From NCBI RefSeq assembly GCF_040939455.1, contig NC_134106.1:72857001-72921000 (forward strand): a stretch of 64,000 nucleotides of DNA, given 5' to 3'. Shown here in pieces: positions 33,451 through 44,450 of the stretch; the first letter of the stretch is position 1; each line of letters opens with the position of its first letter. This DNA is from Microcebus murinus (lineage: Eukaryota > Chordata > Mammalia > Primates > Cheirogaleidae). The notes beneath the pieces are model-generated. The model was not told the DNA's origin and did not search any database. It worked only from the letters and a program-made list of their open reading frames with translations. The translations under genes and the position numbers were made by a program.

Positions 33451-34770
33451 ACCTCAGAGTGAACTGATACAGACCTGAGTGGCCAGATTGCTGTCATTAA
33501 ATTTGATTTTTGCTGGTGTGGATTTTGCCCTGAAAGAGTTATATATATTTCTTTCTTTTAGATTCAGCTCTTATAATTTAAATAAATTTGATGAGTGGTT
33601 ATTAAAATAATTAAACAGCACTGAAAAAAATAGCTTTGAGTTCTTTACAATCCCCTAAGAGAAATTTTCATTAATGGGATATAATAAATGTGAATTTTAC
33701 TTCTGAAATCTCTAATGAATCAGCTTCTGCCTGTTTTTTCCATATTAGCTCAGCGCCCATCACATTTCTATGCTCTCTCCGTTAAGCGGTATTATTTGTA
33801 TCACTGTGTGTCAGGAAATCGGGCCACAGCAGAGTTAAACAGGCTAGTGCGGGATTGCCGTGGCCTTTAGTGGCAAGGGGCACTGGCCCCCGAGTGTGGC
33901 GGGATGGCCACAGAAGTCACTCAAACGTGAAAGAAGACCACTGCCACGTCTACAGACCGCTAGCTCTGCCACGGCCTTCTTGGCGGGATAAAAATATGGA
34001 TAACTGATAACTGAGAGTAATCAAAGAATATACTTTTTAAAATATTCGCTATTTTTCTACCACCGTGGGCATTTAAAAAATGCAATTATTTACTTTTCTT
34101 CATTTAAACAAATTTCTTTGAAACTGAGCATTAGGGAGCAACTGTCTTTCCACCATTATAATAAGAGATTGTTTCATGTTTAGTCTAATGTACAGATTGG
34201 ATTTTAAAAAGGGAATTATCTGTCAAGGCATTATTCTTATAGAATCTATCATTTTGACAGTTTATCACTCATTTTAGGCTCTATAAATGACATTGCTGGC
34301 GATTTTCTAGTAAGCTGCCTCTTCTACATGGCAAACAGGTATACTTTTAAAACTTTCTCACATATTTCTTAGTGCCTGCCATTGATTTTTATAGTTATCT
34401 TATAAAATAATTTATCGGATAAAAGAAAACAGACTAAGAAATACATTTTTCTACTTTTCTATATCATATATAACAAGCAACAACCAATACAATATTTGGC
34501 AAAACTGAATGAAAATAAATTTAGTTTTGCCCTTTAGAACTCCGAGGGTTCCCTTTTCATCTACGCTATTTTTCTTTCCCTTTGAGTCATTTCATTTAGA
34601 TTAATTTAATCTTTTGGTCTCCAAATCCATTTTTGGAACTGAGTTTAACTTTTGCAACTGACGATAAATTTAAAATGCTCTCATTCACCCATCTCCATAA
34701 AACTCAGATTTAAGCCCCTAAAATTTAATACTGGCAATTAGACCCAAATTTCAGAAGGCAATAGAGAAAA
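33450..34770. other. J-C intron, J-proximal part
   Basis: Apart from the intronic heptamer and a GC-richer patch (about 33810-33990), this is AT-rich intron with no repeat insertion recognised. The absence of Alu or L1 insertions between 30.7 and 36.4 kb fits strong constraint on the J-C unit. Confidence 0.6.
33802..33808 (-). promoter_or_regulatory. Intronic isolated RSS heptamer (iRSS)
   Basis: On the minus strand this is a consensus CACAGTG with no recognisable nonamer 12 or 23 bp away. About 150 bp upstream in the IGKC sense (33950-33973) the text CGTGGCAGAGC...TGTAGAC resembles the human sequence flanking the J-C intron RSS used in KDE clonality assays. It is the expected partner for KDE: recombination would delete the intronic enhancer and IGKC. 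Assignment is based on position and recalled similarity. Confidence 0.75.
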
Positions 34771-34779
34771 ATTACTTAC

Positions 34780-34817
34780 GTTTAATCTCCAATTGTGTCC
34801 CTTTGCCGAAGGTGATC
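34780..34817 (-). CDS. IGKJ5: Kappa joining segment J5
   Basis: 38 bp encoding ITFGKGTQLEIK plus the first base of the Arg codon shared with IGKC, followed by the donor GTAAGT (34774-34779). It corresponds to human J5 (ITFGQGTRLEIK). The FGXG turn motif is kept but carries Lys where human has Gln. It is the J closest to IGKC. Confidence 0.95.
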
Positions 34818-34856
34818 CACAGTATTAGCTTAATGACTTTTCCCTTAATAAAAACC
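34818..34856 (-). promoter_or_regulatory. RSS of J5, 23-bp spacer
   Basis: Heptamer CACAGTA (34818-34824; last base differs from CACAGTG), spacer of 23 bp, nonamer ATAAAAACC (34848-34856; 8/9). Confidence 0.92.
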
Positions 34857-35097
34857 TCTTTTTGCTGCTAACGTCACTAGACTGACCGATACAGAGAAAA
34901 TCCGGCAATTTAGAAGCCGTGTCGCTCGACTAGCTGTTCTTCCTTCACGTGAACTGATTTTCGGTCCCCTACTCATCTGATTTTCTGGAAGAATCCTGTT
35001 CTCTTCGGAATTGATCTCAACTCATTCCCAACATGAACCCCTCCCCTCCCCAAATTTACAACTTCAGCAAGAAAAAGGATTGAAAAAGTGCACTTAC

Positions 35098-35135
35098 GTT
35101 TGATCTCCAGCTTGGTGCCCTGGCCGAAAGTGAGC
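35098..35135 (-). CDS. IGKJ4: Kappa joining segment J4
   Basis: 38 bp encoding LTFGQGTKLEIK, with donor GTAAGT at 35092-35097. It matches human J4 in position and in its Leu-Thr start. The FGXG motif is FGQG instead of the human FGGG. Confidence 0.96.
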
Positions 35136-35174
35136 CACAGTGAGGACTCTGCCACTCTCCCCTCAACAAAAACC
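35136..35174 (-). promoter_or_regulatory. RSS of J4, 23-bp spacer, consensus
   Basis: Perfect heptamer CACAGTG (35136-35142), 23-bp spacer, perfect nonamer ACAAAAACC (35166-35174). It is the strongest RSS of the five J segments. Confidence 0.96.
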
Positions 35175-35413
35175 TCCCTTCCATCGGCCAATTCAGAGAA
35201 AAATCAGCTATTGCTTTCCCATTCTCCCCACAAATCCTATTCTTCTCACAAACCTAGTAATTTTTCTGTCTGCTCAACTTTTAAGTTGGCTACCTCCTTA
35301 GGTGGGTGTTCTATCCTTTACTTTTGGGTCGCCGGGAATAGTTCATTTAACAAAAGTATCACAAACTCAATGGGACCCATACCTTACAAATAACTGAGCA
35401 TAGATGTACTTAC

Positions 35414-35451
35414 GTTTGATTTCCAGCTTGGTCCCTCCGCCAAAAGTGAAT
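35414..35451 (-). CDS. IGKJ3: Kappa joining segment J3
   Basis: 38 bp encoding FTFGGGTKLEIK, donor GTAAGT at 35408-35413. It corresponds to human J3 (FTFGPGTKVDIK) by order and by the Phe-Thr-Phe start. Confidence 0.95.
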
Positions 35452-35490
35452 CACAGTGATTCGCCTTCACTTGCCCCTCTACTAAAAACC
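35452..35490 (-). promoter_or_regulatory. RSS of J3, 23-bp spacer
   Basis: Perfect heptamer CACAGTG (35452-35458), 23-bp spacer, nonamer CTAAAAACC (35482-35490; 7/9, with the first two positions changed). Confidence 0.93.
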
Positions 35491-35756
35491 TTCTCGAAAG
35501 GGCAGTAAGTCCCCTTCCCTAGTTCAGTTATTTTGATTTAGAAATAACTGAAATTAACTTAAAAACTTTTAATAACTTAAAAATTAGCCATTGGCTAGCC
35601 TCCTGTGGAACAATTTCCTCTCCTGTGTACCTAATCTGGGAATGAAATTTGCTATATCCCTGACATCCAACTAACAAAAACACACAAAAAGGAACAAAAA
35701 GCAAACCAATCAGACCGATTAGAAACAGTGAAGCGTCAGTTGGAAAAAGTACTTAC

Positions 35757-35795
35757 GTTTGATCTCCAACTTGGTCCCGGCACCGAAAGTGTACA
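35757..35795 (-). CDS. IGKJ2: Kappa joining segment J2
   Basis: 39 bp (one longer than the others, as in human J2) encoding YTFGAGTKLEIK, donor GTAAGT at 35751-35756. The FGXG motif holds Ala where human J2 has Gln. Confidence 0.95.
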
Positions 35796-35834
35796 CACAA
35801 TGGTTCCCCTTAGCCTCCCTCCTATACAAAAACC
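35796..35834 (-). promoter_or_regulatory. RSS of J2, 23-bp spacer
   Basis: Heptamer CACAATG (35796-35802; position 5 changed), 23-bp spacer, perfect nonamer ACAAAAACC (35826-35834). Confidence 0.93.
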
Positions 35835-36121
35835 ATGTCCCTCTAACAATTGAGCAAGGCTCCATCCAGAACATGTTAGTATACCCCCCAGTTTCCAAAG
35901 CTATCGCTTGGACAAGTTATTCTCACCCAATGACTGAATCTTGCTTGCTCTTCACAGAAAATGCACAATCAATTCTCAAGTTTGCCTATAGACTTCAACT
36001 TTCTCTTTGCCCTGGAGGATGTCAGAGGCTGTTTGCAAAGACTCAGCTTATAGATCACTTCATAAACACAGAGACCATAAGACACAGACAACCAAGAAAG
36101 GAAAGCTTGGATTTTACTCAC

Positions 36122-36159
36122 GTTTGATTTCCAGCTTGGTCCCTTGGCCGAACGTCCAC
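36122..36159 (-). CDS. IGKJ1: Kappa joining segment J1
   Basis: 38 bp encoding WTFGQGTKLEIK, donor GTGAGT at 36116-36121 (as in human J1, while the other four use GTAAGT). It differs from human J1 at only one residue (Leu for Val). It is the V-proximal J segment, so a germline transcript promoter is expected just upstream, at higher coordinates. Confidence 0.97.
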
Positions 36160-36198
36160 CACAGTGAGAGCTCTCCATTGTCTCGCCGTACAGAAACC
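36160..36198 (-). promoter_or_regulatory. RSS of J1, 23-bp spacer
   Basis: Perfect heptamer CACAGTG (36160-36166), 23-bp spacer, nonamer ACAGAAACC (36190-36198; 8/9). Confidence 0.95.
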
Positions 36199-36199
36199 C

Positions 36200-38440
36200 T
36201 TCTCCTCAAAGAGGAACAGAGCCCTGGGCCAGCTGCTGAAGCTTAACTCTCTTTTCGAGCAGGTGTGGAAGCCCTGGGTCTTTTCTGACAAAGCATGTTT
36301 GTTTTCCTAGGTGAGATCTAAAATCCTAGAAGACTATATTTATGTCTACGGCCTGATAGTATTTTTTTTTTTTAAGCAACTTGCCACTTCTGAACTGCTT
36401 ATTGTTTATTTATTTTTTGGAAAGTAGACCGAATGTAAATTACAAAGAAAGACAAGCAAATATTAAAAATGGCCACATCTTTATACTTTTTCTTGGGTTG
36501 GGGTGGGGAGCTTTTGCAAATGACAAGCTTCATTCAATGTAATTGTGGAACTCTCAGTGAGAAATAATGAAAGATTGTCTTCCTATTTGAACTTCTGCTT
36601 TGCTGTGATGTTGTTTCAAAATAGGCAGACTAAACATGTATCAAATCAAGGCCCATATCTTTGAAATGTAGTCTGGAGTTTAGCTATGAATGACATGTCA
36701 AACAAAAATGAAGATCAACAGAGTAGAAAAGTAGACTTTATTTGCTTGGTTGGTCTGTTATCATAGGACAGGCAAAGCTCAGGTCTTCCTGAGCTGAGTC
36801 AGGTGCGTGCTGTCTTTAGAGCTGCCATAGAGCCACAGCATGCCTTGATGTCTCCATAGTAACCCCATCAAGGACACTGAAGACCTCGTTTTGTTTTGAG
36901 TCCGGCTTCATTTATTGCAGTCTTGTTTATCTCTGAATCACCCATCCCCATCCCCTTCCATACATTGCTCTCACCACCCTAAACTTCTTACAGTTCTTCT
37001 ATGGCCTCCAGCTTTTACAAAATACTCCCTCTGCTTGGAAACACCTTTGCCCACTTGGGCTAGCCTGTGAACAGCTAATTGTCTTTCAAGATTCAACTGC
37101 TTCTCTCAGATTATCCCCAAGCAGGTGACCTGACTTTGCAGAGTACAGGGACAGGTCACTGGGCCTACAATGCCTAATTGTTCTTACCTGCTGTCAGATT
37201 CTCTTTTACCCTACCAGACTGTGACTGTTTTAATGTCTTATTTGTCTTTTATTTGGGAGGCCCAGCATCTTCACTTGGCAAATGCTCAACTAACAGTTTC
37301 AGAATGAATGAAAAAAAATGAATAATTGAAGACCAATAACAGATCAGAGGTGATAAATTATAATAATTAAAGGCTAATACTGACCACTGTAACAGTAAGT
37401 TTTGCAAGAAAAATCGTAACTGTAATTCCAAAGCTCACTGGAGCTTTGCTAGTTGCCTTAAATAGCAGAATCAGCAGTGGGCACACTCAGAGCCCTGACT
37501 TAAGTGTTAGACAAGGTACTCATGCAGCAAAAAACATTTTTACCCCTGAATATTTTGAAATAATAATAAAAAAGAATGAGCAGTAGGTCTCACCAGAAGT
37601 TAAGGAAAGAAAGGGATCAACTTGGAGGTAGAGAGAAGAGAAAAATTGGCAAGTGGAAAGTTAAGTGTATAAAATAGCTGTAAAATTTTGGAAAAAAAGT
37701 AAACTCTCACCTTGCCTAGCAGCATTCTCAGTATTCCTGTGCAATGTGTAAATATAACTTTTTAAATGGTAGATGCACACATGCATGAGTTTTGTTAATT
37801 AAATTCTTTTCTATAAGCTTTAAATTAAGAGTGCCAAAAAAGTAAGAGCTTTCCTAGTTCTGCACAGGAAATACTCTTTCACAGATGTAGGAGATGTGGG
37901 GGGAAATAGAACATAGGAATGAAAAAGATGGCCTGGCTATACAAGGGATATATATTCCTAAGTGAGTAAACTGGAGATAGAGTGTGGACACTGCAACTGA
38001 ATGACTATTTTAAAGCAGTACTTGTTACTAATAAAAGATTATTATAAGAACCATTGTGGCAACAACTATTTTAACTGATCACACACAGTGGTGATCTATA
38101 GTAATGGTTGCTGTGATGTTTGTAGTAACATAAAATAGATCGTGGAAAAGTAGTTGAGATCCTTAGTATGTGTGTATTTTGTCATTTGAAAGCAAAGGAC
38201 GTCTCAGAAGCATCTGTGAGGCCCCGCCAGGATCTACCATTCTACAGTGTTCATGATGGACATTGATAAGATTAATTTATTGAGGAAAGCAAAGTGTCAG
38301 TAAGACAGTCTTGAGAGGTTCTTGGATGTAACGTATAAGAGTGATGGAACTAGAACTTCCTAGGGAGCATGTCAACAAGCTCATCACTGAAGCTGCCTTC
38401 CACCTGACCCTCAGCAAAGTTAGATTTTCAGAATAAATTC
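36200..38440. other. V-J intervening region, J-proximal part
   Basis: No gene recognised. Text at 36900-37290 resembles diverged L2 ('cttcttacagttcttctatggcctcc', 'ccctctgcttggaaacacctttgcc'). The germline (sterile) J1 promoter is expected within the first few kb but I could not mark it from sequence alone. Confidence 0.45.
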
Positions 38441-38444
38441 TAAA

Positions 38445-38570
38445 CTGCTGTGGAGAGGAGACAGAGGGAGAGGGAGGGAGAGTGGGAGGAAGAGAGAGAA
38501 AGGAAGTTCGGGGTGGGGGGGGAGAGAGGAGAGAGAGAAAGAGAAAGACAGAAAGAGAGAGCGAGCTCAC
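38445..38570. repeat. Purine-rich (GA)n tract
   Basis: GAGAGGGAGGGAGAG-type low-complexity sequence on the plus strand. The Ser/Leu/Pro-rich minus-strand open frame through it is an artefact. Confidence 0.9.
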
Positions 38571-38574
38571 CTCA

Positions 38575-40380
38575 ATGCACGTCTATAAATAATCCTGAAA
38601 ACTACTGATAAGCTACCTTAGTTAGCAATGTTCCCCAGGTCTCAAATTTCAAGCAACGTCACTTTTCACTTTTTATCTGACATAATTAAGTAGCCTGTTC
38701 GGGGAGGGTCCCGTCACATCAGTAACATACAGCAAATTACCCAGTACGTCAGGGGACACAATGGGAAAACTTGCCCTCTGCAAGGTTTGGGGGATGGCGG
38801 CTTCCCTACCTGGCTCTGGAATATTTGTATCTGGTATCCATCTTCAAGTCTGTGGTTCAAAATTTTTTTCATCAGTCATGGTGGAGTCCAAAGAAGGTGA
38901 TTCTTTTAGCTGCAGCCTGACTTCTCTTTAGGACTGTAACTCTGTCGTTTTCACTCCACGTATGCTGATATAATAGGAGGAGAGGAGGAAATTCTGTCAT
39001 TCACATCCAGGCGTGCTCAAAGCCTGATCAACTGCCATTTTTCTGGCTACGGTGTCATGAGTGGATATTCGTCCTGGGCCCCCAAGGGGCAAAGCCGGTC
39101 TATTATCCAGGAAGGAGGGAGTCCGAGGAGGTCGCTTGAGAAAGAGCTGTTTCTTTGCTGCTTCAGAGTTGTGTCTGTTTCCTCTCATCTCTGAAGAAGG
39201 ACGTGCTGGCAGAAGCAAAGTCCTTCGCCTGGCCATGGGCAAATGTGTGGACCATAAACGTGACCCAGGATCCTGGTCTTATTCTGGAAAATGTAGATAT
39301 TCACCTTGTTTTCAAGAGGCTGATAGGGCTGCAGGTGTTTTTTGACTTCCTTGAGTGAAAGAGAAGACAGCAGCAACTGTGTCGGGGTTACTACCCTTGG
39401 AGTGGCTCAGCCACCAAGATTTACATATTGGGTGCTGTGGTTTCCGGCTTGTTTTGCACGAGGGATGAGCCCCCCATACTCTGCCCGGGAGCTCCCTGCC
39501 CTCCCCACCTGCGCTTGGCACCCAGCCCTGTGTCCTTGCTCATCTTATGGCACAGAAACTCATCGTGGGCCACTACAGTGGCCAGGCCAGCTCTGGATGC
39601 AGTTGTGCCATGATGAGTTCGGACTTGGTTTGTCAGACCTCCAAATTGTCCTGATTATCCTGGCTGAGGCTAGAGCTTCAAACCTAAGAGACAGCACAGG
39701 AAGAGGGCAGACGAAGAGAAACCAACAAGCAGATTAAAACAAGGAATAATGTCAAGAAGATATACAGATATGAAACACTTTTCAACTCATTTTCTGAACT
39801 GGCATAACTTTGATACTGTAACTAATCTAGAGTGTAGACCACAGAAGAAATCCAGGACTGATACAGATTTCAAGGGATCATCTCTATTCCTTGAATCCTA
39901 AATCCAGTAATTTCATGGCCTTTTAAAGTAAAGTGAAGAGAAAGGGTAGAGATTTATTCTACCCTTTATCAATTCTTGTACTCTCCTGGGTGGGAGTCTA
40001 GAGAAGTACGCTGAGAAGCTGGTGTCAAAATCAGTAACAGAAACCCAGAGGAGTCAGTCCCTCCACTGTGAGACGTATGTCCCAGGCCACATCAACCTGG
40101 AGGCAAAACTAGGATCAGAAAAATAACCACACAGCAGGTCCCTGGCCCTTGTCTCCACCTACAATACCACATCTTCCAATCCCATGAAAAATGGTATTCT
40201 CCACCTCCCTCATTATTTCTTGGGTTTCAGGGAGGCATATTTCAAGAGCTTGCATTCAACATTGTGCTCTCAGTGGCCAGCAAGTGCCTGGCATAGGGTG
40301 GGGTGGTCAATAAATGAATGAAAGGAACAAGGATTGTTCAGCAGCCACCTAGCTGGCACTTACTGTTTTCTCCTTACTTT
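38575..40380. other. V-J intervening region, middle part
   Basis: No gene or repeat firmly recognised; moderate GC at 38990-39680 with overlapping meaningless open frames. In mouse the Cer and Sis silencing elements lie in this interval. I could not align them by eye. Confidence 0.4.
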
Positions 40381-40385
40381 CTCTG

Positions 40386-40402
40386 GTGCTGTCTAGTGGT
40401 CA
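40386..40402 (-). promoter_or_regulatory. CTCF-like motif, moderate match
   Basis: Plus-strand GCTGTCTAGTGG resembles the reverse complement of the CTCF core (GCCCTCTAGTGG; 10 of 12), so the motif points to lower coordinates, toward the J cluster. Functional occupancy is unproven. Confidence 0.35.
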
Positions 40403-40539
40403 GCCTAGGAAGTTTCTGAAGCCCTTGAAAATGGCAAGTGATGGTGGTGATGCCTGGGATTAACCTGGGATTGTCTCTGGCTGTAGCTGATTTTGGCTTT
40501 TTGATGTTAGACTGAATAGAAGACTATAAAATACTTTAT

Positions 40540-40960
40540 ACGAAGACTATAAAATACTGGGCATATAACAAATTCAGTAGAATCGAAATGATACAGAGTG
40601 TGCTCTCTGGCCACCTGGAATCAAACTGGAAATCAATAAGAGGCAAATAATGGAAACAATCAGAAAAGTTTGAATAGGAAATCGTCATTAGATATTAGGA
40701 AATAACTCTTAATTCTGCTAGAAATCATAGTGGCATGGTTCGTGGTTATCAGTTAAGAATGTATTAATGATTGGCTTGAAAATACTTTATGTGGGTGGGA
40801 GGCAGGGGAGTTGCACAGAGGAGTTGGATGGAGGAGGTAGTTGAAATGAGATTGGAAAAATGTTAATCTGTGAATCTTAGGATTTGTTATACTATCTGTG
40901 TGTCTTCGTAAATGGTTGAACATTTCTATAAATGTTAAAAATAAAAATAATTAAAAGAAA
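40540..40960 (+). repeat. L1 ORF2 remnant and associated AT-rich tail
   Basis: 'atgatacagagtgtgctctctggccacctggaatcaaactggaaatcaataagagg' is degenerate L1 ORF2 text. A small tandem 'gaagactataaaatact' duplication precedes it at 40520-40556. Confidence 0.6.
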
Positions 40961-42029
40961 AGTCTCACATTGCTGACTGTGATGTCACACTCTGTCAGCA
41001 CATGGTAGTGTTGTGCAAGTCATGAGCCTACGTAGGCCTGATGGCTCACTGGGCTTGCTAGGTAACAAAAACAATGACACAGTATAAACCAGGTCACATT
41101 TTATTGCTTTTAGACAAAAGCTCATGATAAGATTTGCAGAGCCAAGACCATGTACAGAGTAATCTTAAATTATTTTTCATAGTCTAAGTGATTTATTAAA
41201 GTCTTATAGGGAAGATGGGTAGAAAATAAAATAAAACAAAAACCTCAGAGACCTATAAACTTATTATTATACAACTATCAAATCATTTGGCATCTCTCTC
41301 TTTATATACATATATTTCTACCTATCTACATTTTAAATTAGTTTTTTCATACATGTATATATTTTGTAAAATCTTATTGATTTTATTGATGAAAATGATA
41401 TTGGAATTTGCTTTAAAAACTTATATAAAAAACTTTCCTTTACTCTATAGTTCTCTTTACCCTGATTTTAATTGGCATAGTTCAATCTATAGAAAAAGCT
41501 GCACATTTTAAGAGATTTCCTGACTATAACAATAGGTAACATTTCGTAGATGACAAAATATTTCATCACTAATACCATTATATTTTAAGTTAGGTTGTAT
41601 AAAATAGCTTTAAGGAGAGGCTGTGGAATTAGCTATATAGAAATTAATACAGACCCTGTTACTGGGCCAACCTACAGTGGGATTATTTTTTGGTGTGGTT
41701 GTGGACAAATTACTTATTCTTTCTGAACACCAGTTTGGGTATTAAAAAAAAAACAAACAGCCTGCAATATGAGCATCCTCATAAAGCAGTGAGGTCTGAA
41801 ATTAGACAATCAATGTAAGAGAGCCAGTTTCCTTTTTCAGTAGGACAAGATGCCTCTAAAATCTATGCCCAAGTTTGACTATTTATATCTTGTCTCTTTG
41901 CTCCAAAATATTTGTATTTAATTAAAAATTTATAATGAAATTAGAAAATTAAAATAAAGATAGAAACCAAATAGAGATAAAAAACAATGCTAATCATAAA
42001 GATCAAAATAGGAGTTGCATGATCCAAAA

Positions 42030-42272
42030 AAGAAAAAGGAAAAAAGATAATTTGGACTTCATCATAATTAAACTTCTGCTCTTCAAAAGTCATAGTTAGA
42101 AAAATAAAGAGACAAGCTACACACTCAGAGGAAATATTCATAAAACACAAATGTGAGAAAGGAATTGTATGAAGAATATACAATGAATTCTCATAGTCAA
42201 CAGAAAAAAAAATAACACCTCAATAAAAACTTGGCCAGAAATTTGAACAGATACTTCATTAAAGAAGAGATA
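42030..42272 (+). repeat. L1 ORF2 3' part, pseudogenised
   Basis: 'ttggacttcatcataattaaacttctgctcttcaaaag', 'cacactcagaggaaatattcataaaacaca' and 'aaaacttggccagaaatttgaacagatacttcattaaagaag' are L1 ORF2 endonuclease/RT-distal phrases with many changes. The L1 continues beyond an inserted Alu piece at 42410-43065. Confidence 0.75.
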
Positions 42273-42388
42273 TACTCTTGAGCCCAGGAGTTTGAGGTTG
42301 CTGTGAGCTAGGCTGACGCCACAGCACTCTAGCTGAGCAACAGAGCGAGACTCTGTCTCAAAAGAAAAAAAAAAACAAAAAAAAAAGA
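42273..42388 (+). mobile_element. Alu right-arm fragment, 5'-truncated
   Basis: It begins 'cttgagcccaggagtttgaggttgctgtgagctaggctgac' and ends in an A-rich tail. The flanking 'aagaagagatata' occurs on both sides (42260-42272 and about 42387-42400), a target-site duplication in the host L1. So it is a genuine 5'-truncated retroposition. Confidence 0.88.
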
Positions 42389-42409
42389 AGAAGAGATATA
42401 GTGAAGTGA

Positions 42410-43065
42410 GAATACCAGGCTTGAGTAAGTGGAACATTCATTGATTGCTGAGGGGAATCCAAATGCCACTTTGGAAAACAGTTTGGCAGTTGCCTATAAA
42501 GTTAAGCACACACCTACCTTATGATTCAGCAGCCTCACTGCTAGATATTCACTCAAGTTGAATGAAACCCTCTGTCCATACAAAAACCTAAACTTAAATG
42601 TTTATGGCAACTTTATTTTTAACAGCCCAAATTGGAAATAGCTAAATGTCTTTACACTGATAACTAGACAAGCAAACTACAGTATATCCATAACATGGAA
42701 TACTCCTCAGCAACAAAGAGTGAACTATTGATATGCAAAACAACACGGATGAATTTCAAATGCATTATGCTAAGTGAACAAAGCCAGACTCAAGAGGCGG
42801 TACACTGTATGGTTCCATTTTTAAGACATTCTGGAAGATGCAAACTATAGGATCAGGAAAAAATCAGTGGTTGCCAGGGGCTTGAAAGCGGGGAGGGAAA
42901 GTTGAATATAAAGAGCACAAAGGAGCTTAAAGGGCAATACTGTCCTATATCTCAAATGCGGTTATGGTTACATAGCTATGCATTTGCCCAAACTCATAGA
43001 AATACACACTAAAATAGGTGGCTTGTACTATATATAAATTATATGTCAGTAATCTCATTTAAAAA
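42410..43065 (+). repeat. L1 3' end, continuing
   Basis: 'catggaatactcctcagcaacaaagagtgaactattgatatgc', 'tttcaaatgcattatgctaagtgaacaaagccagac', and 'tggttgccaggggcttgaaagcggggaggg' are L1M 3' end phrases in plus orientation. Confidence 0.8.
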
Positions 43066-43639
43066 GAAAAAAATACAGTTTTTGATTGAACATAGAACCT
43101 GAGCTTCTTGGAAGCCAATAAAAAGAGAATAATGTGTTACATACCTCTCATCTTAGAGGAATAAAATTCCAGTTCCTAAGTGTGACTAAAGGTTTTCCCA
43201 GCATCAAGCTGAAGACAATGTCTATCTTGAGGGCATTGCACAGGAGCTGTTAAAGGTTGAATTGGGTAATAATCTAGGTAGCAATTTCATAGAAAACACA
43301 AAACAGAATTCATATGATTACTTCTTGCATGGAGAGCATCCGATGGTGAGGCTGGTGCGTGGCCGGGGAATCAGGTGGACTGTCCATCTGGTGGCCTCAG
43401 AGGGTGGCCTCCTAGGAGTTAGCCTTGGTGAAGTCCCTGAAGAGGAGGATACATCTTAGACTTGCATGCTCATGCTCATAAGGCATAATGCCTTAATGCT
43501 ATTTCAGAGCTGAATGGATTCATCCTGATACCAACCCACATGCCAATCTGTTAATTTGCAGCCAGAAATCTAAGTACCTGGCAAACGGGATAGTGACATC
43601 CTCTGGCCAGCATGTTTCTTCCCAGTTGGAGGAGGTACA

Positions 43640-43880
43640 GTATGGTGTGGTCGACAGAACATCAACTCAGAGATGAGATTTCAAATCCTGACTCTCCATC
43701 TTATGAACAGCATGTGACATTAGTTAAATTATTTAACTTGCCCCAGGCCTCAAATTTCTCATCTGAAACATGAGCATAATAGCATCTCTCTTATAAAGTT
43801 GCTGTGAGGAGTGAATAAAGTGGTATGTATGATTGACTTAGCGTAGCACCTGGGCATATAGTAAATTCTTAGTACTAACT
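43640..43880 (+). repeat. MIR SINE
   Basis: 'cagagatgagatttcaaatcctgac', 'ttatttaacttgccccaggcctcaaatttctcatctgaaa', 'gttgctgtgaggagtgaataaag' and 'agcacctgggcatatagtaaattctt' follow MIR order. Confidence 0.75.
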
Positions 43881-43949
43881 TTCGTTGGTTAGATCTAGTT
43901 ACATGGGAAGCAAATTTACAGATAGGTGGTTGATCAGCAATGGGTTTTC

Positions 43950-44450
43950 TGGATTATTCTTCACACAGTAACCAGAGTGATGTTTAAAAAACAAAAACAA
44001 GAAACAAATCAAATTATCCCCCTGCTTAAACACGTCAAAGATCTCTCATTGTACTTAGAAACTCACTGTCACGCTGCCTAGGTTCACATCTGTGGTTCTC
44101 ATCCTCGGCCATGGTGTCTGGAATCTGCTGGGGAGCCTGGAAAACCGCTGCTGCCTGCATCCATGTCTGTAGATTCTAAGGAGACCAGTCTGGGTGGGGA
44201 CTAGACATTGAGACTTTTGTGAGCTCTAGACGGTTCCAGTGTGACCTGCTCCAGCCCCTTCCTGCTGTCTAACCTGTTTCTTACCAGGCTTCCTCTCCTT
44301 TCCTGCTCCTGCACCTGGGCCCCCCTTCTGATCCTTGAATGTGCTGAGCTCTTTCTCCCCTCAGGACCCGGCGCCTCCTCACTGCCCAGCCAGGTACCAC
44401 CACCCCTTCCACGTCAAGCTCCAATTCCATCTCTGTTATGACTCTGGCCC
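43950..44450 (+). repeat. L2 LINE remnant
   Basis: 'gtaaccagagtgatgtttaaaa', 'cccctgcttaaacacgtcaaagatctctcattgtacttag' and 'cttcctctcctttcctgctcctgcacctgggcc' resemble diverged L2 3' text. Confidence 0.55.

Noticed and set aside
38086..38092. CACAGTG heptamer in the V-J interval
   Set aside because: No nonamer at 12 or 23 bp and no V or J coding flank. CACAGTG also occurs by chance elsewhere, for example near 55030 and 56885.
42138..42437. Minus-strand open frame of 99 codons
   Set aside because: It runs through the Alu right arm and L1 remnant and is a known type of repeat-derived frame.
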